This document shows positions 16,433-23,528 of a DNA stretch of 24,850 nt, one piece after another. Both the position numbers and the translations under genes were made by a program. The notes under the pieces were generated by a model. It saw nothing but the letters and a program-made list of their open reading frames with translations, was not told the origin of the DNA and did no database searches. Source of the DNA: JBMNKL01 sp050261495 (GTDB lineage: Bacteria; Bacillota; Clostridia; Acetivibrionales; DTU013); the NCBI GenBank assembly GCA_050261495.1, contig JBLNDI010000067.1, positions 1-24,850 on the forward strand, written 5' to 3'. Position 1 is the first letter of the stretch, and the number at the start of each line of letters is the position of its first letter.

Positions 16433-17145
16433 GCTTCCTCCCCCTTGATCCGGCGGTACACCTCCATGTAAGCGTCCTCCACTCCGCCCAGATCCCTCCG
16501 GAAACGATCCTTGTCAAGTTTCTTCCGGGTTGCGGTGTCCCAGAGCCTGCAAGTATCCGGCGATATCTCGTCTGCAAGGACGATGGCGCCGTCGGCAAGT
16601 CTGCCAAATTCCAGCTTGAAGTCGACAAGGTCGATGCCCAGCGTCTTGAAATACTCCCGCAGCACCTCATTTATTGAAAGCGCCATGCTCCTTATCGTCC
16701 TGATTTCATCAGCTGTGGCGAGCTTCAGGGCAATTGCGTGGGATGTGTTAATGAGCGGGTCCCCCAGTTCGTCGTTTTTATATGAATACTCTATCGTGGG
16801 GCTATCGAAAACAACGCCTTCCTCGATCCCATACCTTTTTGAAAACGATCCGGCCGAGATATTGCGCACAATGACCTCGAGGGGAATAATGGAGACCTTT
16901 TTCACGAGGGTTTCACGGTCTGACAGTTCCTCAACATAATGAGTCGGGATATTCCTTTCTTCCAGCAGCCGCATCAGGTGATTCGTCACCTTGTTGTTGA
17001 TGACCCCTTTTCCGGGTATCGTCCCCTTCTTTTGTCCGTTGAACGCCGTGGCGCTGTCCTTGTATTTCACTACCAGGCAGTCGTCTCTATCCGTTGCAAA
17101 AACCTTTTTTGCCTTTCCTTCATATATTAGCGCGAGCTTTTCCAC
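16429..17145 (-). CDS. purC: Phosphoribosylaminoimidazole-succinocarboxamide (SAICAR) synthetase
   Basis: PurC ligates aspartate to CAIR with ATP. The 238-residue protein has LIYEGKAKKVFAT at the N-terminus (ATP site), then LEVIVRNISAGSF, LVDFKLEFG and DEISPDTCRLWD, the standard signatures. The start is a GTG at 17145 with AAGGAGG about seven bases upstream; the longer frame runs into the leader hairpin. It is first in the operon purC-purF-pyrG-purB-purA-hisH. Other purine genes (purE, purM, purN, purH, purD, purL) are not in the window. A promoter and a leader terminator with an alternative hairpin lie directly upstream. Confidence 0.96.
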   Translation of the reverse strand: MEKLALIYEGKAKKVFATDRDDCLVVKYKDSATAFNGQKKGTIPGKGVINNKVTNHLMRLLEERNIPTHYVEELSDRETLVKKVSIIPLEVIVRNISAGSFSKRYGIEEGVVFDSPTIEYSYKNDELGDPLINTSHAIALKLATADEIRTIRSMALSINEVLREYFKTLGIDLVDFKLEFGRLADGAIVLADEISPDTCRLWDTATRKKLDKDRFRRDLGGVEDAYMEVYRRIKGEEA

Positions 17146-17172
17146 AGGTTTTCCTCCTTTCATCCGCTTGTG

Positions 17173-17227
17173 AAAAACAAAAAAGAGCAAAGGACATCCC
17201 CTATGTTAGAAGAACGCCTTTGCTCTT
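17173..17227 (-). promoter_or_regulatory. purC leader attenuator: terminator and competing ANTAR-type hairpin
   Basis: On the minus strand AAGAGCAAAGG and CCTTTGCTCTT (17217-17227 and 17183-17193) form a perfect 11-bp stem followed by TTTTTTGTTTTT, an intrinsic terminator about 30 bases before purC. The same 5' arm can fold instead as AAGAGC[AAAGGC]GTTCTT (17210-17227): six pairs and a hexaloop with A1 and G4, as in RNA targets of ANTAR antiterminators. Three bases further, ACAT[AGGGG]ATGT (17194-17206) could be the second hairpin of the usual pair, though its loop has five bases. The two states exclude each other. The structure is read directly; ANTAR control is inferred. Confidence 0.7.
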
Positions 17228-17238
17228 ATAACAGTATT

Positions 17239-17267
17239 ATTTTATATTGTGCAATGGAGTAAGTCAA
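17239..17267 (-). promoter_or_regulatory. Promoter of the purC operon
   Basis: On the minus strand TTGACT (17262-17267) and TAAAAT (17239-17244) are spaced by 17 bases, each one mismatch from the sigma-A consensus. Transcription would start near 17232, only about five bases before the leader hairpins. Confidence 0.7.
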
Positions 17268-17290
17268 CCGTTAAATCCGGCAAATTGTAT

Positions 17291-17348
17291 AATCCTGACT
17301 AGCAGGGTATTACTCTCTCCACTGTTGTCTCTTGAGACGGTTCCCTGG
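17291..17348. other. Unassigned structured stretch between the second glnA and purC
   Basis: This part of the 317-base gap 17146-17462 has mutually exclusive pairings: CAGGG (17303-17307) with CCCTG (17343-17347), enclosing GTCTC/GAGAC (17327-17338), or AATCCTG with CAGGGT (17292-17308). It lies upstream of the purC promoter. I recognise no riboswitch family in it on either strand and see no gene. Confidence 0.25.
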
Positions 17349-17357
17349 ATTCATCGT

Positions 17358-17389
17358 AAAGGCGCCATGTTCTTATACATGGCGCCCTT
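17358..17389 (-). terminator. Probable terminator after the second glnA
   Basis: GGCGCCATGT and ACATGGCGCC (17361-17370 and 17377-17386) form a 10-bp stem, 13 pairs on the minus-strand RNA if the outer G-U and two A-U pairs count, with a six-base loop. Only a short U-run follows, so termination may be incomplete and some read-through to purC is possible. Confidence 0.55.
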
Positions 17390-17462
17390 GCCTTTTCCAG
17401 CGTACACTAAACCTGTATTGTATAATGCAAAACTGTTTACGCTGCCAGGCAGTTGCCCGGTT

Positions 17463-18797
17463 TCAGTACTTCGCCAGGTAGCGGTCCAACTCCCACTGGC
17501 TGATCTTTGTCCTGTATTGGTCCCATTCCTTGTTCTTGGCTTCAATGAACTTATTAAATATGTGTTCTCCCAATACTTCCCTGGCAAGCATGCTCATTTT
17601 CAGTTCATCGATGGCTTCCTTGAGGCTTCCCGGCAGGGATGCTATTCCTTCCTCCGCCTTTTCTTCCTGCGTCATCTCGAATATATTCTTGTCGGTGGGC
17701 TTGGGAGGCTGAATCTTGTTCTCGATTCCGTCAAGCCCCACGGTCAGTATGGCTGCCAACGCCAGGTACGGGTTGCAGGAGGGATCCGGGCATCTCAATT
17801 CGATCCTTGTAGCCGCTCCCCTGGCTGCGGGAATCCTTATCAACGGGCTCCTGTTCCTGGCCGACCATGCAATGTAAACAGGAGCTTCATAGCCCGGAAC
17901 AAGCCTTTTGTACGAGTTTACAATCGGGTTTGTTATGGCCGCGATTGACCTCATGTTCTTCATAACCCCTCCAATGAACCAGTAAGCCTCCTGGCTCAGT
18001 TGCAGCGGATCATTTTCATCATAAAATGCATTTTTGCCGTTTTTGGTAAGGGAACAGTTCGTGTGCATGCCGGAACCGTTGATGCCGAATATCGGCTTCG
18101 GCATGAACGTGGCATGAAGCCCGTGCTTCTGCGCAATTGTCTTTACCACCAGCTTGAAGGTCATTATATTGTCTGCGGTCGTAAGCGCGTCTGCATATTT
18201 GAAGTCTATTTCATGCTGGCCCGGCGCGACTTCATGGTGCGACGCCTCAATTTCAAAACCCATTTCCTCGAGAACCAGGCAAATATCACGCCTTGCATTC
18301 TCACCAAGGTCGGTGGGCCCCAGGTCAAAATAACCCGCTTTGTCGTGGGTTATCAGCGTGGGTTTTCCCTCGGCGTCCGTCAGGAACAGGAAAAACTCGC
18401 ATTCAGGCCCCACGTTGAACCCGTCGAATCCCATATCGGCAGCTTTTTTCAACGCCCTTTTCAGCACGTACCTGGGATCTCCCTCGAACGGAGTCCCGTC
18501 CGGGTTATAAACATCGCAGATCATTCTTGCGACTTTTCCAAGCTGAGGCCTCCACGGGAATATGGCAAACGTGTTCGGATCCGGCCTCAGGTACATATCC
18601 GATTCCTCGATTCGGACAAATCCCTCTATCGACGAACCGTCGAACATGCACTTGTTGTTCAGCGCCTTTTCAAGCTGTACGGATGTGACGGCGACATTTT
18701 TCAGCATGCCGAACATATCGGTGAACTGCAGCCTGATGAACTTGACGTCCTCGTCCTTTACAATCCTTGCAATATCATCTTTGCTGTAAGCACTCAT
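17463..18797 (-). CDS. glnA: Glutamine synthetase, type I (second copy)
   Basis: A 444-residue GSI-alpha enzyme with the same motifs as the copy at 7529-8863: FDGSSIEGF then Arg62, GPECEFF, HHEVAPGQHEIDF, NGSGMHTNCSL, NSYKRLVPGYEAP and RNRSPLIRIPAARGAATR. Here the segment after RIPAAR is Gly-Ala, the usual family sequence. AGGGGG lies seven bases before the ATG. Close similarity to the first copy at equal length points to a duplication within this lineage. It is divergent from the glt operon and its leader carries a terminator with a competing hairpin, so it is probably the nitrogen-regulated copy. The expected activity is ammonia assimilation, feedback-inhibited by glutamine through Arg62. 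Confidence 0.96.
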   Translation of the reverse strand: MSAYSKDDIARIVKDEDVKFIRLQFTDMFGMLKNVAVTSVQLEKALNNKCMFDGSSIEGFVRIEESDMYLRPDPNTFAIFPWRPQLGKVARMICDVYNPDGTPFEGDPRYVLKRALKKAADMGFDGFNVGPECEFFLFLTDAEGKPTLITHDKAGYFDLGPTDLGENARRDICLVLEEMGFEIEASHHEVAPGQHEIDFKYADALTTADNIMTFKLVVKTIAQKHGLHATFMPKPIFGINGSGMHTNCSLTKNGKNAFYDENDPLQLSQEAYWFIGGVMKNMRSIAAITNPIVNSYKRLVPGYEAPVYIAWSARNRSPLIRIPAARGAATRIELRCPDPSCNPYLALAAILTVGLDGIENKIQPPKPTDKNIFEMTQEEKAEEGIASLPGSLKEAIDELKMSMLAREVLGEHIFNKFIEAKNKEWDQYRTKISQWELDRYLAKY

Positions 18798-18825
18798 AAT
18801 TCAACCCCCTTAATTTTTTATGCAA

Positions 18826-18872
18826 TAAAAAAAGACGCCTCAACGGATTTCCGTCTCTCCATTGAGTACGTC
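18826..18872 (-). promoter_or_regulatory. Leader attenuator of the second glnA: terminator and competing ANTAR-type hairpin
   Basis: On the minus strand the arms GACG.ACTCAA.GGA and TCC.TTGAG.CGTC (18834-18872) form a long interrupted stem followed by seven T, a terminator about 30 bases before the glnA start codon. The 5' arm can instead form CGTaCTC[AATGGA]GAGACG (18852-18870): six pairs, one bulged A, and a hexaloop with A1 and G4. The same rule holds in the purC and glt leaders. No clear second hairpin and no clear promoter were found upstream of it. The terminator is read directly; ANTAR control is inferred. Confidence 0.65.
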
Positions 18873-19081
18873 CTGTTTTATTCAGTAATTTTCGGCTTTT
18901 TTAATTCTTGCTCAAACCTAACGTGGTCATTTTAACACAAGAATTTTTTTAATGCAATAGTTTTTTAAAATTTTTGCAATTTTATTTTTAACATGTTTCA
19001 TAATCGACCTGTATAGGACATGTTTATCGTATTTGCGCGCCGTAAAATGCAATTTTAATTTACGATTCCTTCATTTTACTA
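18873..19081. other. AT-rich divergent regulatory region between the second glnA and glt
   Basis: No gene is seen here. The stretch holds several short repeats: TGCAATTTTA twice (18975-18984, 19048-19057), ACATGTTT twice (18991-18998, 19018-19025) and an inverted repeat CGTAAA-N12-TTTACG (19041-19064) ending 17 bases before the glt -35 box. Any of these could bind a regulator; none matches a site I can name. Confidence 0.4.
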
Positions 19082-19110
19082 TTGACAATACTATACAATC
19101 GAAATATAAT
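19082..19110 (+). promoter_or_regulatory. Consensus promoter of the glt operon
   Basis: TTGACA (19082-19087) and TATAAT (19105-19110) with a 17-base spacer form a perfect sigma-A promoter. Transcription should begin near 19117, right at the first leader hairpin. The strong promoter followed at once by a terminator implies that control is exerted after initiation. Confidence 0.85.
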
Positions 19111-19115
19111 ACTAA

Positions 19116-19186
19116 TGAACAAAGGCGTTTGCCAAGTGATAAAAAGCATGCTTTTTGTCACGAGGCGGGCGCCTTTTTATTTTTTT
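19116..19186 (+). promoter_or_regulatory. glt leader attenuator: terminator and competing ANTAR-type hairpin
   Basis: AAAGGCGTTTGCC (19121-19133) pairs with GGCGGGCGCCTTT (19164-19176) over 13 positions including G-U pairs. The stem encloses a second one, GTGATAAAAA with TTTTTGTCAC, and is followed by a T-rich run to 19186: an intrinsic terminator ending about 15 bases before the first gene. The 5' arm can instead form TGAAC[AAAGGC]GTTTG (19116-19131), five pairs with two G-U, and the same AAAGGC hexaloop closed by C-G as in the purC leader. This alternative is weaker than in purC. The terminator is read directly; antitermination by an ANTAR protein is inferred. Confidence 0.68.
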
Positions 19187-19200
19187 CGGGGGTGGACATA

Positions 19201-20307
19201 TTGCTGGAGGCCGACAATTTTCTAAAGGAAGGACAGGTAAGAATACCGGCGGGCTGCGCTATATCCGGCATTTTTTCCAGATCGGGCAGACGGATAAGCG
19301 GCGATGCCGTCATAAAATCGATAGCCACGATGCATGAACGTTCAAACGGCCTGGGCGGCGGGTTTTCCACTTATGGCATTTATCCTGGATACAGAGATTT
19401 TTACGCCTTTCACATATTTTACGAAGGCAATGCAGCAAAAGAAACCTGTGAAGAGTTTCTTGAGCAATACTTTGACATAGTGGACCTTTCGAGGATACCG
19501 ACGGCAAAGACGCCTGCCATAAGAAACGAACCGCTGATTTGGCGTTATTTTGCCGCTCCGCTTCCCACAAAGCTTGCAGAAAGCCAACTGGACGAGAAAG
19601 AGTTTGTCGCCCGCATCGTTATTAAAATAAATACGAAAATCGACGGCGCATATGTTTTCTCGAGCGGAAAAGACATGGGAGTTTTTAAAGCCGTGGGGTT
19701 TCCGGAGGACGTGGGCGAGTTCTACAGGCTGCAGGATTACAAAGGCTATTTGTGGATCGCTCACGGCAGGTATCCGACAAATACGCCTGGCTGGTGGGGC
19801 GGCGCGCATCCGTTTGCATTGCTCGAATATTCGGTTTCCCATAACGGCGAGATATCTTCATACGACGCAAACAGGAGAACCATTGAAATGTATGGCTACA
19901 AATGCACGCTGCTTACGGATACCGAGGTAATAACCTATATCATCGACCATCTCAACCGGAGAGTCGGGCTTGACCTTGAAGAAATCGCGGGAATTATTGC
20001 CGCGCCGTTCTGGGAGACGATAACCAGGATGCCGGAGCCTGAAAGAGAAAAATACACTTACCTGAGAAACGCATTCCCATCATACCTCATAACAGGGCCG
20101 TTTTCCATCCTGGTAGGCTTCGAAGGCGGAATGATGGCGCTGAACGACAGGCTGAAACTCCGTTCGCTGGTGGTCGGCGAAAAAGACGACATGGTCTATG
20201 CCGCAAGCGAAGAATGCGCAATACGTGCCGTAGAACCGGAGCCGGACAGGGTATTTTCGCCCGAAGGCGGCGAACCGGTAATCGTTACTTTGAATGGAGA
20301 TGCATAA
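19201..20307 (+). CDS. Glutamate synthase, glutamine amidotransferase domain subunit (archaeal-type GltB1)
   Basis: This is the separate glutaminase part of a split glutamate synthase; it frees ammonia from glutamine for the FMN subunit. The protein has about 368 residues and is a class II (Ntn-type) amidotransferase. The nucleophile Cys is in PAGCAISGIF (about 19), followed by RSNGLGGGF, the substrate-site GRYPTNTPGWWGGAHPF, SHNGEISSYDANR and LTDTEVITY. The start is uncertain: TTG at 19201 has the G-rich GGGGGTGG five bases upstream and lies after the terminator; an in-frame GTG at 19192 overlaps that site. A longer frame would run through the promoter and terminator. About 18 residues must be cleaved to expose the Cys. 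It is first in the glt operon, one base before the next gene. Confidence 0.9.
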   Translation: MLEADNFLKEGQVRIPAGCAISGIFSRSGRRISGDAVIKSIATMHERSNGLGGGFSTYGIYPGYRDFYAFHIFYEGNAAKETCEEFLEQYFDIVDLSRIPTAKTPAIRNEPLIWRYFAAPLPTKLAESQLDEKEFVARIVIKINTKIDGAYVFSSGKDMGVFKAVGFPEDVGEFYRLQDYKGYLWIAHGRYPTNTPGWWGGAHPFALLEYSVSHNGEISSYDANRRTIEMYGYKCTLLTDTEVITYIIDHLNRRVGLDLEEIAGIIAAPFWETITRMPEPEREKYTYLRNAFPSYLITGPFSILVGFEGGMMALNDRLKLRSLVVGEKDDMVYAASEECAIRAVEPEPDRVFSPEGGEPVIVTLNGDA

Positions 20308-20308
20308 T

Positions 20309-21814
20309 ATGCCGATAGATTTTTTATATCCTGAGTACGAAGTAGTAAGGAATTATGAAAAATGCATAAACTGCAGGGTTTGCGAAAGGCAGTGCGCAAA
20401 CAAGGTTCATTCATATGACCCTGAGAAGAAAGTCATGAAAAGCGACGACGGCAAATGCGTCAACTGCCACAGGTGTGTTGCCCTTTGTCCCACAAGGGCG
20501 CTTAAAATAGTGAAAACCGACCATACGTTTAAGGAAAACCTGAACTGGACCGGCAGCGCAATACGGGAGATTTACAGGCAAGCGGGCAGCGGCGGGGTGC
20601 TCTTGTCGAGCATGGGCAATCCTGAAAGCTTTCCCGTTTACTTCGACAAGATCCTTTTGAATGCTTCCCAGGTAACCAATCCTTCTATCGACCCGCTGCG
20701 CGAGCCCATGGAAACCAGGATTTTTCTGGGGAGCAGGCCTGAGAAGATAGAACGCGACGAAAACGGCCGCCTGGTCGGCAACCTGCCTCCAGGCCTCGAG
20801 CTTTCCGTCCCGGTCATGTTTTCGGCCATGAGTTACGGCTCCATAAGTTATAACGCGCATGAGAGCCTTGCAAGGGCCGCCAGCAGATTGGGCATTTATT
20901 ACAACACCGGTGAAGGCGGCCTGCACAAAGACTTTTACAAGTACGGAAAAAACACGATCGTGCAGGTGGCCTCCGGCCGCTTCGGAGTGTACAAGGATTA
21001 CCTTGAAGCGGGCGCGGCGATAGAAATAAAAATAGGCCAGGGAGCAAAACCGGGCATCGGAGGACACCTCCCCGGAACAAAAATAGTCGGGGACATATCC
21101 GCGACCAGGATGGTGCCGGAAGGCTCCGACGCCATATCACCTGCCCCGCACCATGATATATATTCCATCGAAGACTTGAGGCAGCTGGTCTATTCCTTGA
21201 AGGAAGCAACCTGCTACAAGAAGCCGGTTATTGTCAAAATCGCCGCGGTTCACAATGTTTCTGCCATTGCCAGCGGCATAGCAAGAAGCGGGGCCGACAT
21301 GATCGCCATCGACGGGTTCCGCGGGGGGACGGGCGCCGCTCCCACCAGGATAAGGGATAACGTCGGGATACCCATTGAACTCGCCATTGCAAGCGTCGAC
21401 CAAAGGCTCCGCAGCGAAGGCATCCGCAATAACGTGTCTATTATCGCCGGCGGCAGCATCAGAAACAGCAGCGATATTGTGAAGATTATAGCGTTGGGCG
21501 CCGATTGCGTCTATATTGCCACCGCCGCCCTCCTTGCGCTGGGATGCCACCTCTGCAGGAGCTGCCACACGGGAAAATGCAACTGGGGCATCGCGACGCA
21601 GGAACCCGAGCTTGTGAAACGCCTGAACCCTGATATTGGTTATAAAAGGCTCGTAAACCTCGTTACCGCCTGGAAGCATGAAATAAAGGAAATGATGGGC
21701 GGCATGGGCATCAATTCCATAGAGAGCCTGAAAGGCAACAGGCTTATGCTCCGAGGCGTGGGACTGAACGAGAAGGAGCTTGAAATACTGGGCATCAAGC
21801 ATGCCGGAGAATAA
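20309..21814 (+). CDS. Glutamate synthase, FMN/Fe-S synthase domain subunit (archaeal-type GltB2)
   Basis: This catalytic subunit aminates 2-oxoglutarate and reduces the imine to glutamate on FMN. The 501-residue protein begins with a two-cluster ferredoxin domain (CINCRVCERQC at about 17-27, CVNCHRCVALCP at about 50-61) that conventional GltB lacks. The TIM-barrel synthase domain follows: MSYGSISYNAHESLARAA, GEGGLHKDF, IGQGAKPGIGGHLPG, PAPHHDIYSIEDL and DGFRGGTGAAP. The 3Fe-4S-type cysteines are in CHLCRSCHTGKCNWG near residue 420. The ATG at 20309 has GGAGA about seven bases upstream. The N-terminal ferredoxin probably takes electrons from the two redox proteins encoded next. Confidence 0.94.
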   Translation: MPIDFLYPEYEVVRNYEKCINCRVCERQCANKVHSYDPEKKVMKSDDGKCVNCHRCVALCPTRALKIVKTDHTFKENLNWTGSAIREIYRQAGSGGVLLSSMGNPESFPVYFDKILLNASQVTNPSIDPLREPMETRIFLGSRPEKIERDENGRLVGNLPPGLELSVPVMFSAMSYGSISYNAHESLARAASRLGIYYNTGEGGLHKDFYKYGKNTIVQVASGRFGVYKDYLEAGAAIEIKIGQGAKPGIGGHLPGTKIVGDISATRMVPEGSDAISPAPHHDIYSIEDLRQLVYSLKEATCYKKPVIVKIAAVHNVSAIASGIARSGADMIAIDGFRGGTGAAPTRIRDNVGIPIELAIASVDQRLRSEGIRNNVSIIAGGSIRNSSDIVKIIALGADCVYIATAALLALGCHLCRSCHTGKCNWGIATQEPELVKRLNPDIGYKRLVNLVTAWKHEIKEMMGGMGINSIESLKGNRLMLRGVGLNEKELEILGIKHAGE

Positions 21815-21826
21815 GAGGGGGAGAAG

Positions 21827-22255
21827 ATGAAAAGGATTTATGTAAATGAACAATGGTGCCTTGCCTGCCACCTTTGCGAATATTACTGCGCATACGCGAA
21901 TTCCGGCGAGGATTGCATGGTGAAAGCGCTGAAAGACAGGCTCATCCATCCCCGGATAACCGTCGAGGAGAACAACGGGATAAGCTTTGCCGTATCGTGC
22001 AGGCACTGCGAGGAGCCCCTTTGCGTAAAGGGCTGCATTACGGGCTCGTTGTCCGTTAAAAATGGAATAATAACGGCTGACAGGAACAGGTGCGTCGGAT
22101 GTCGAACGTGCATTTCATGCTGTCCATATGGCGCGATCAGCTATACCGATGATGGGGTAGTGCAAAAATGCGAACTATGCATAAACAGCAGGGACGGAGC
22201 ACCTTATTGCGTAAGAGGCTGTCCGAACAACGCCATTGTTTTTGAGGAGAGGTGA
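21827..22255 (+). CDS. Four-cluster ferredoxin subunit of the glutamate synthase operon
   Basis: A 142-residue iron-sulfur protein of the HycB/DmsB-like type, with four cysteine groups: CLACHLCEYYC (11-21), CRHCEEPLCVKGC, CVGCRTCISCCP and CELCINSRDGAPYCVRGCP. Up to four 4Fe-4S clusters are expected. Such proteins ferry electrons between a flavoprotein and a catalytic subunit. Its place between the FMN synthase gene and the FAD oxidoreductase gene implies that it links the two. It starts 12 bases after the previous stop, with AGGGGGAG ahead of the ATG, and ends four bases before the next start. The function is inferred from motif and neighbours. Confidence 0.88.
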   Translation: MKRIYVNEQWCLACHLCEYYCAYANSGEDCMVKALKDRLIHPRITVEENNGISFAVSCRHCEEPLCVKGCITGSLSVKNGIITADRNRCVGCRTCISCCPYGAISYTDDGVVQKCELCINSRDGAPYCVRGCPNNAIVFEER

Positions 22256-22259
22256 AACA

Positions 22260-23528
22260 ATGAAATACGTGCTGATAGGCAATTCGACCGCCGCCATCGG
22301 GGCTGTCGAAGGGATAAGGCAGGTCGACCAGGAAGGTGAAATAACGGTTATAAGCAAGGAACCGCACCATACCTACTCAAGGCCGCTGATTTCATACATG
22401 ATTCTCGGCAAAACCGACGAGCAGCGGATGAAATACCGCGATGACTCCTTTTATGAAATCATGCGGTGCAACACGATACTTGGGAAGACAGCCGTCAAAA
22501 TTGACAACGGCCGGCGTGCGGTTATCCTGGATGACAACACCGAAATAAGCTATGACAGGCTTCTTGTGGCAACGGGATCCGAACCGTCCGTTCCCAGGGC
22601 GCCCGGCCTTGAAACCGTGGAAAAGAGGACGACCTTCATGTCCCTTGACGATGCAAGGAAGCTTATGGGCATGCTTTCGCCGGACACAAGGGTTTTAATC
22701 ATGGGGGCTGGATTTACCGGGCTGAAATGCGCCGAATGCATTTGCGGCAAAGTTGCCGGCGTCACGGTGGTCGACCTGGCTCCAAGGATCCTTCCCGGCG
22801 TGCTGGATGACGAAGGAGCTAAAATCGTCCAGTCGCACCTTGAAAAGCGAAACATCGAATTTATAACGAATACGCTCATCGAAGCCTTTGAAAATAATAC
22901 CGCCCGTTTTCCGGACAGAACAAAAACCGAATTCGATATCCTGGTCGTCGCCGCGGGAATCCGCCCGAACACGGGGCTTGTAAAGGACATTGGCGGTGAA
23001 GTGAGGCACGGCATTGTTGTGAATGAATTCATGCAGACAACGATAGATGGCATATACGCCGCCGGGGATTGCTGCGAATCCTTCGACGTGTCATCCGGCC
23101 GGTACTGCCTGATCCCGCTGCTTCCGAACGCGTACATGCAGGGCGAATGCGCGGGAATAAACATGTCGGGGGGAAAAAAGGCTTTCGGCAAAGCAATTCC
23201 CATGAACGCGACAACATTTTTCGGCCTTGGCATAGCGACTGCGGGATGCTACGACGGCGAAAGCCGCGTTATAAACGAAGGCGGAACATATAAGAAATTT
23301 TTCACGAAGGACGGCCTGCTGAAAGGTTATATTTTGATTGGAAATACGGAGAAAGCCGGAATTTACACGAGCATTATAAGAAACAAAACACCTCTTGATG
23401 ACATCGACTTTGATTTAATTTGCAGAAAACCCGGCTTGATGGCTTTTTCAAAAGCATACAGGAAAGAGGAACTGGGGGGCGTTAGTTTTGAGGATCAACG
23501 CGAAAAACCTGCACTTCAGGGAGCTTAA
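22260..23528 (+). CDS. FAD-dependent NAD(P)H oxidoreductase of the glutamate synthase operon
   Basis: The 422-residue protein belongs to the pyridine nucleotide-disulfide oxidoreductase class II fold, like NADH oxidases and NirB-type reductases. It has an N-terminal FAD site (YVLIGNSTAAIGAVEGIR), KEPHHTYSRPLISYMI, LLVATGSEP, a second nucleotide site (VLIMGAGFTGLKCAECI, about 145-161) and the FAD-contact motif TTIDGIYAAGDCCE near 265. No CxxxxC redox disulfide is seen, so it probably passes electrons straight to Fe-S proteins. It takes the place of GltD as the NAD(P)H input of the split synthase. The ATG at 22260 has GGAGAGG upstream. The 3' end overlaps the next gene by 41 bases. Confidence 0.88.
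   Translation: MKYVLIGNSTAAIGAVEGIRQVDQEGEITVISKEPHHTYSRPLISYMILGKTDEQRMKYRDDSFYEIMRCNTILGKTAVKIDNGRRAVILDDNTEISYDRLLVATGSEPSVPRAPGLETVEKRTTFMSLDDARKLMGMLSPDTRVLIMGAGFTGLKCAECICGKVAGVTVVDLAPRILPGVLDDEGAKIVQSHLEKRNIEFITNTLIEAFENNTARFPDRTKTEFDILVVAAGIRPNTGLVKDIGGEVRHGIVVNEFMQTTIDGIYAAGDCCESFDVSSGRYCLIPLLPNAYMQGECAGINMSGGKKAFGKAIPMNATTFFGLGIATAGCYDGESRVINEGGTYKKFFTKDGLLKGYILIGNTEKAGIYTSIIRNKTPLDDIDFDLICRKPGLMAFSKAYRKEELGGVSFEDQREKPALQGA

Noticed and set aside
17173..17348. Purine, ZTP or T-box riboswitch upstream of purC
   Set aside because: The core sequences of these families are not present; the terminator with a hexaloop hairpin explains the leader better.
17247..17948. Plus-strand frame across the glnA-purC gap
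   Set aside because: It runs through the hairpins and antisense to the end of glnA; no start signal and no recognisable domain.
18000..18935. Long plus-strand frame opposite the second glnA (and a similar one opposite the first at 8129-8698)
   Set aside because: Mirror frames of GC-biased glnA codons; both antisense frames share similarity only because the sense genes do.
19033..19200. N-terminal extension of the first glt gene upstream of 19201
   Set aside because: It would be translated through the promoter and the leader terminator, and the extra residues have no family similarity.
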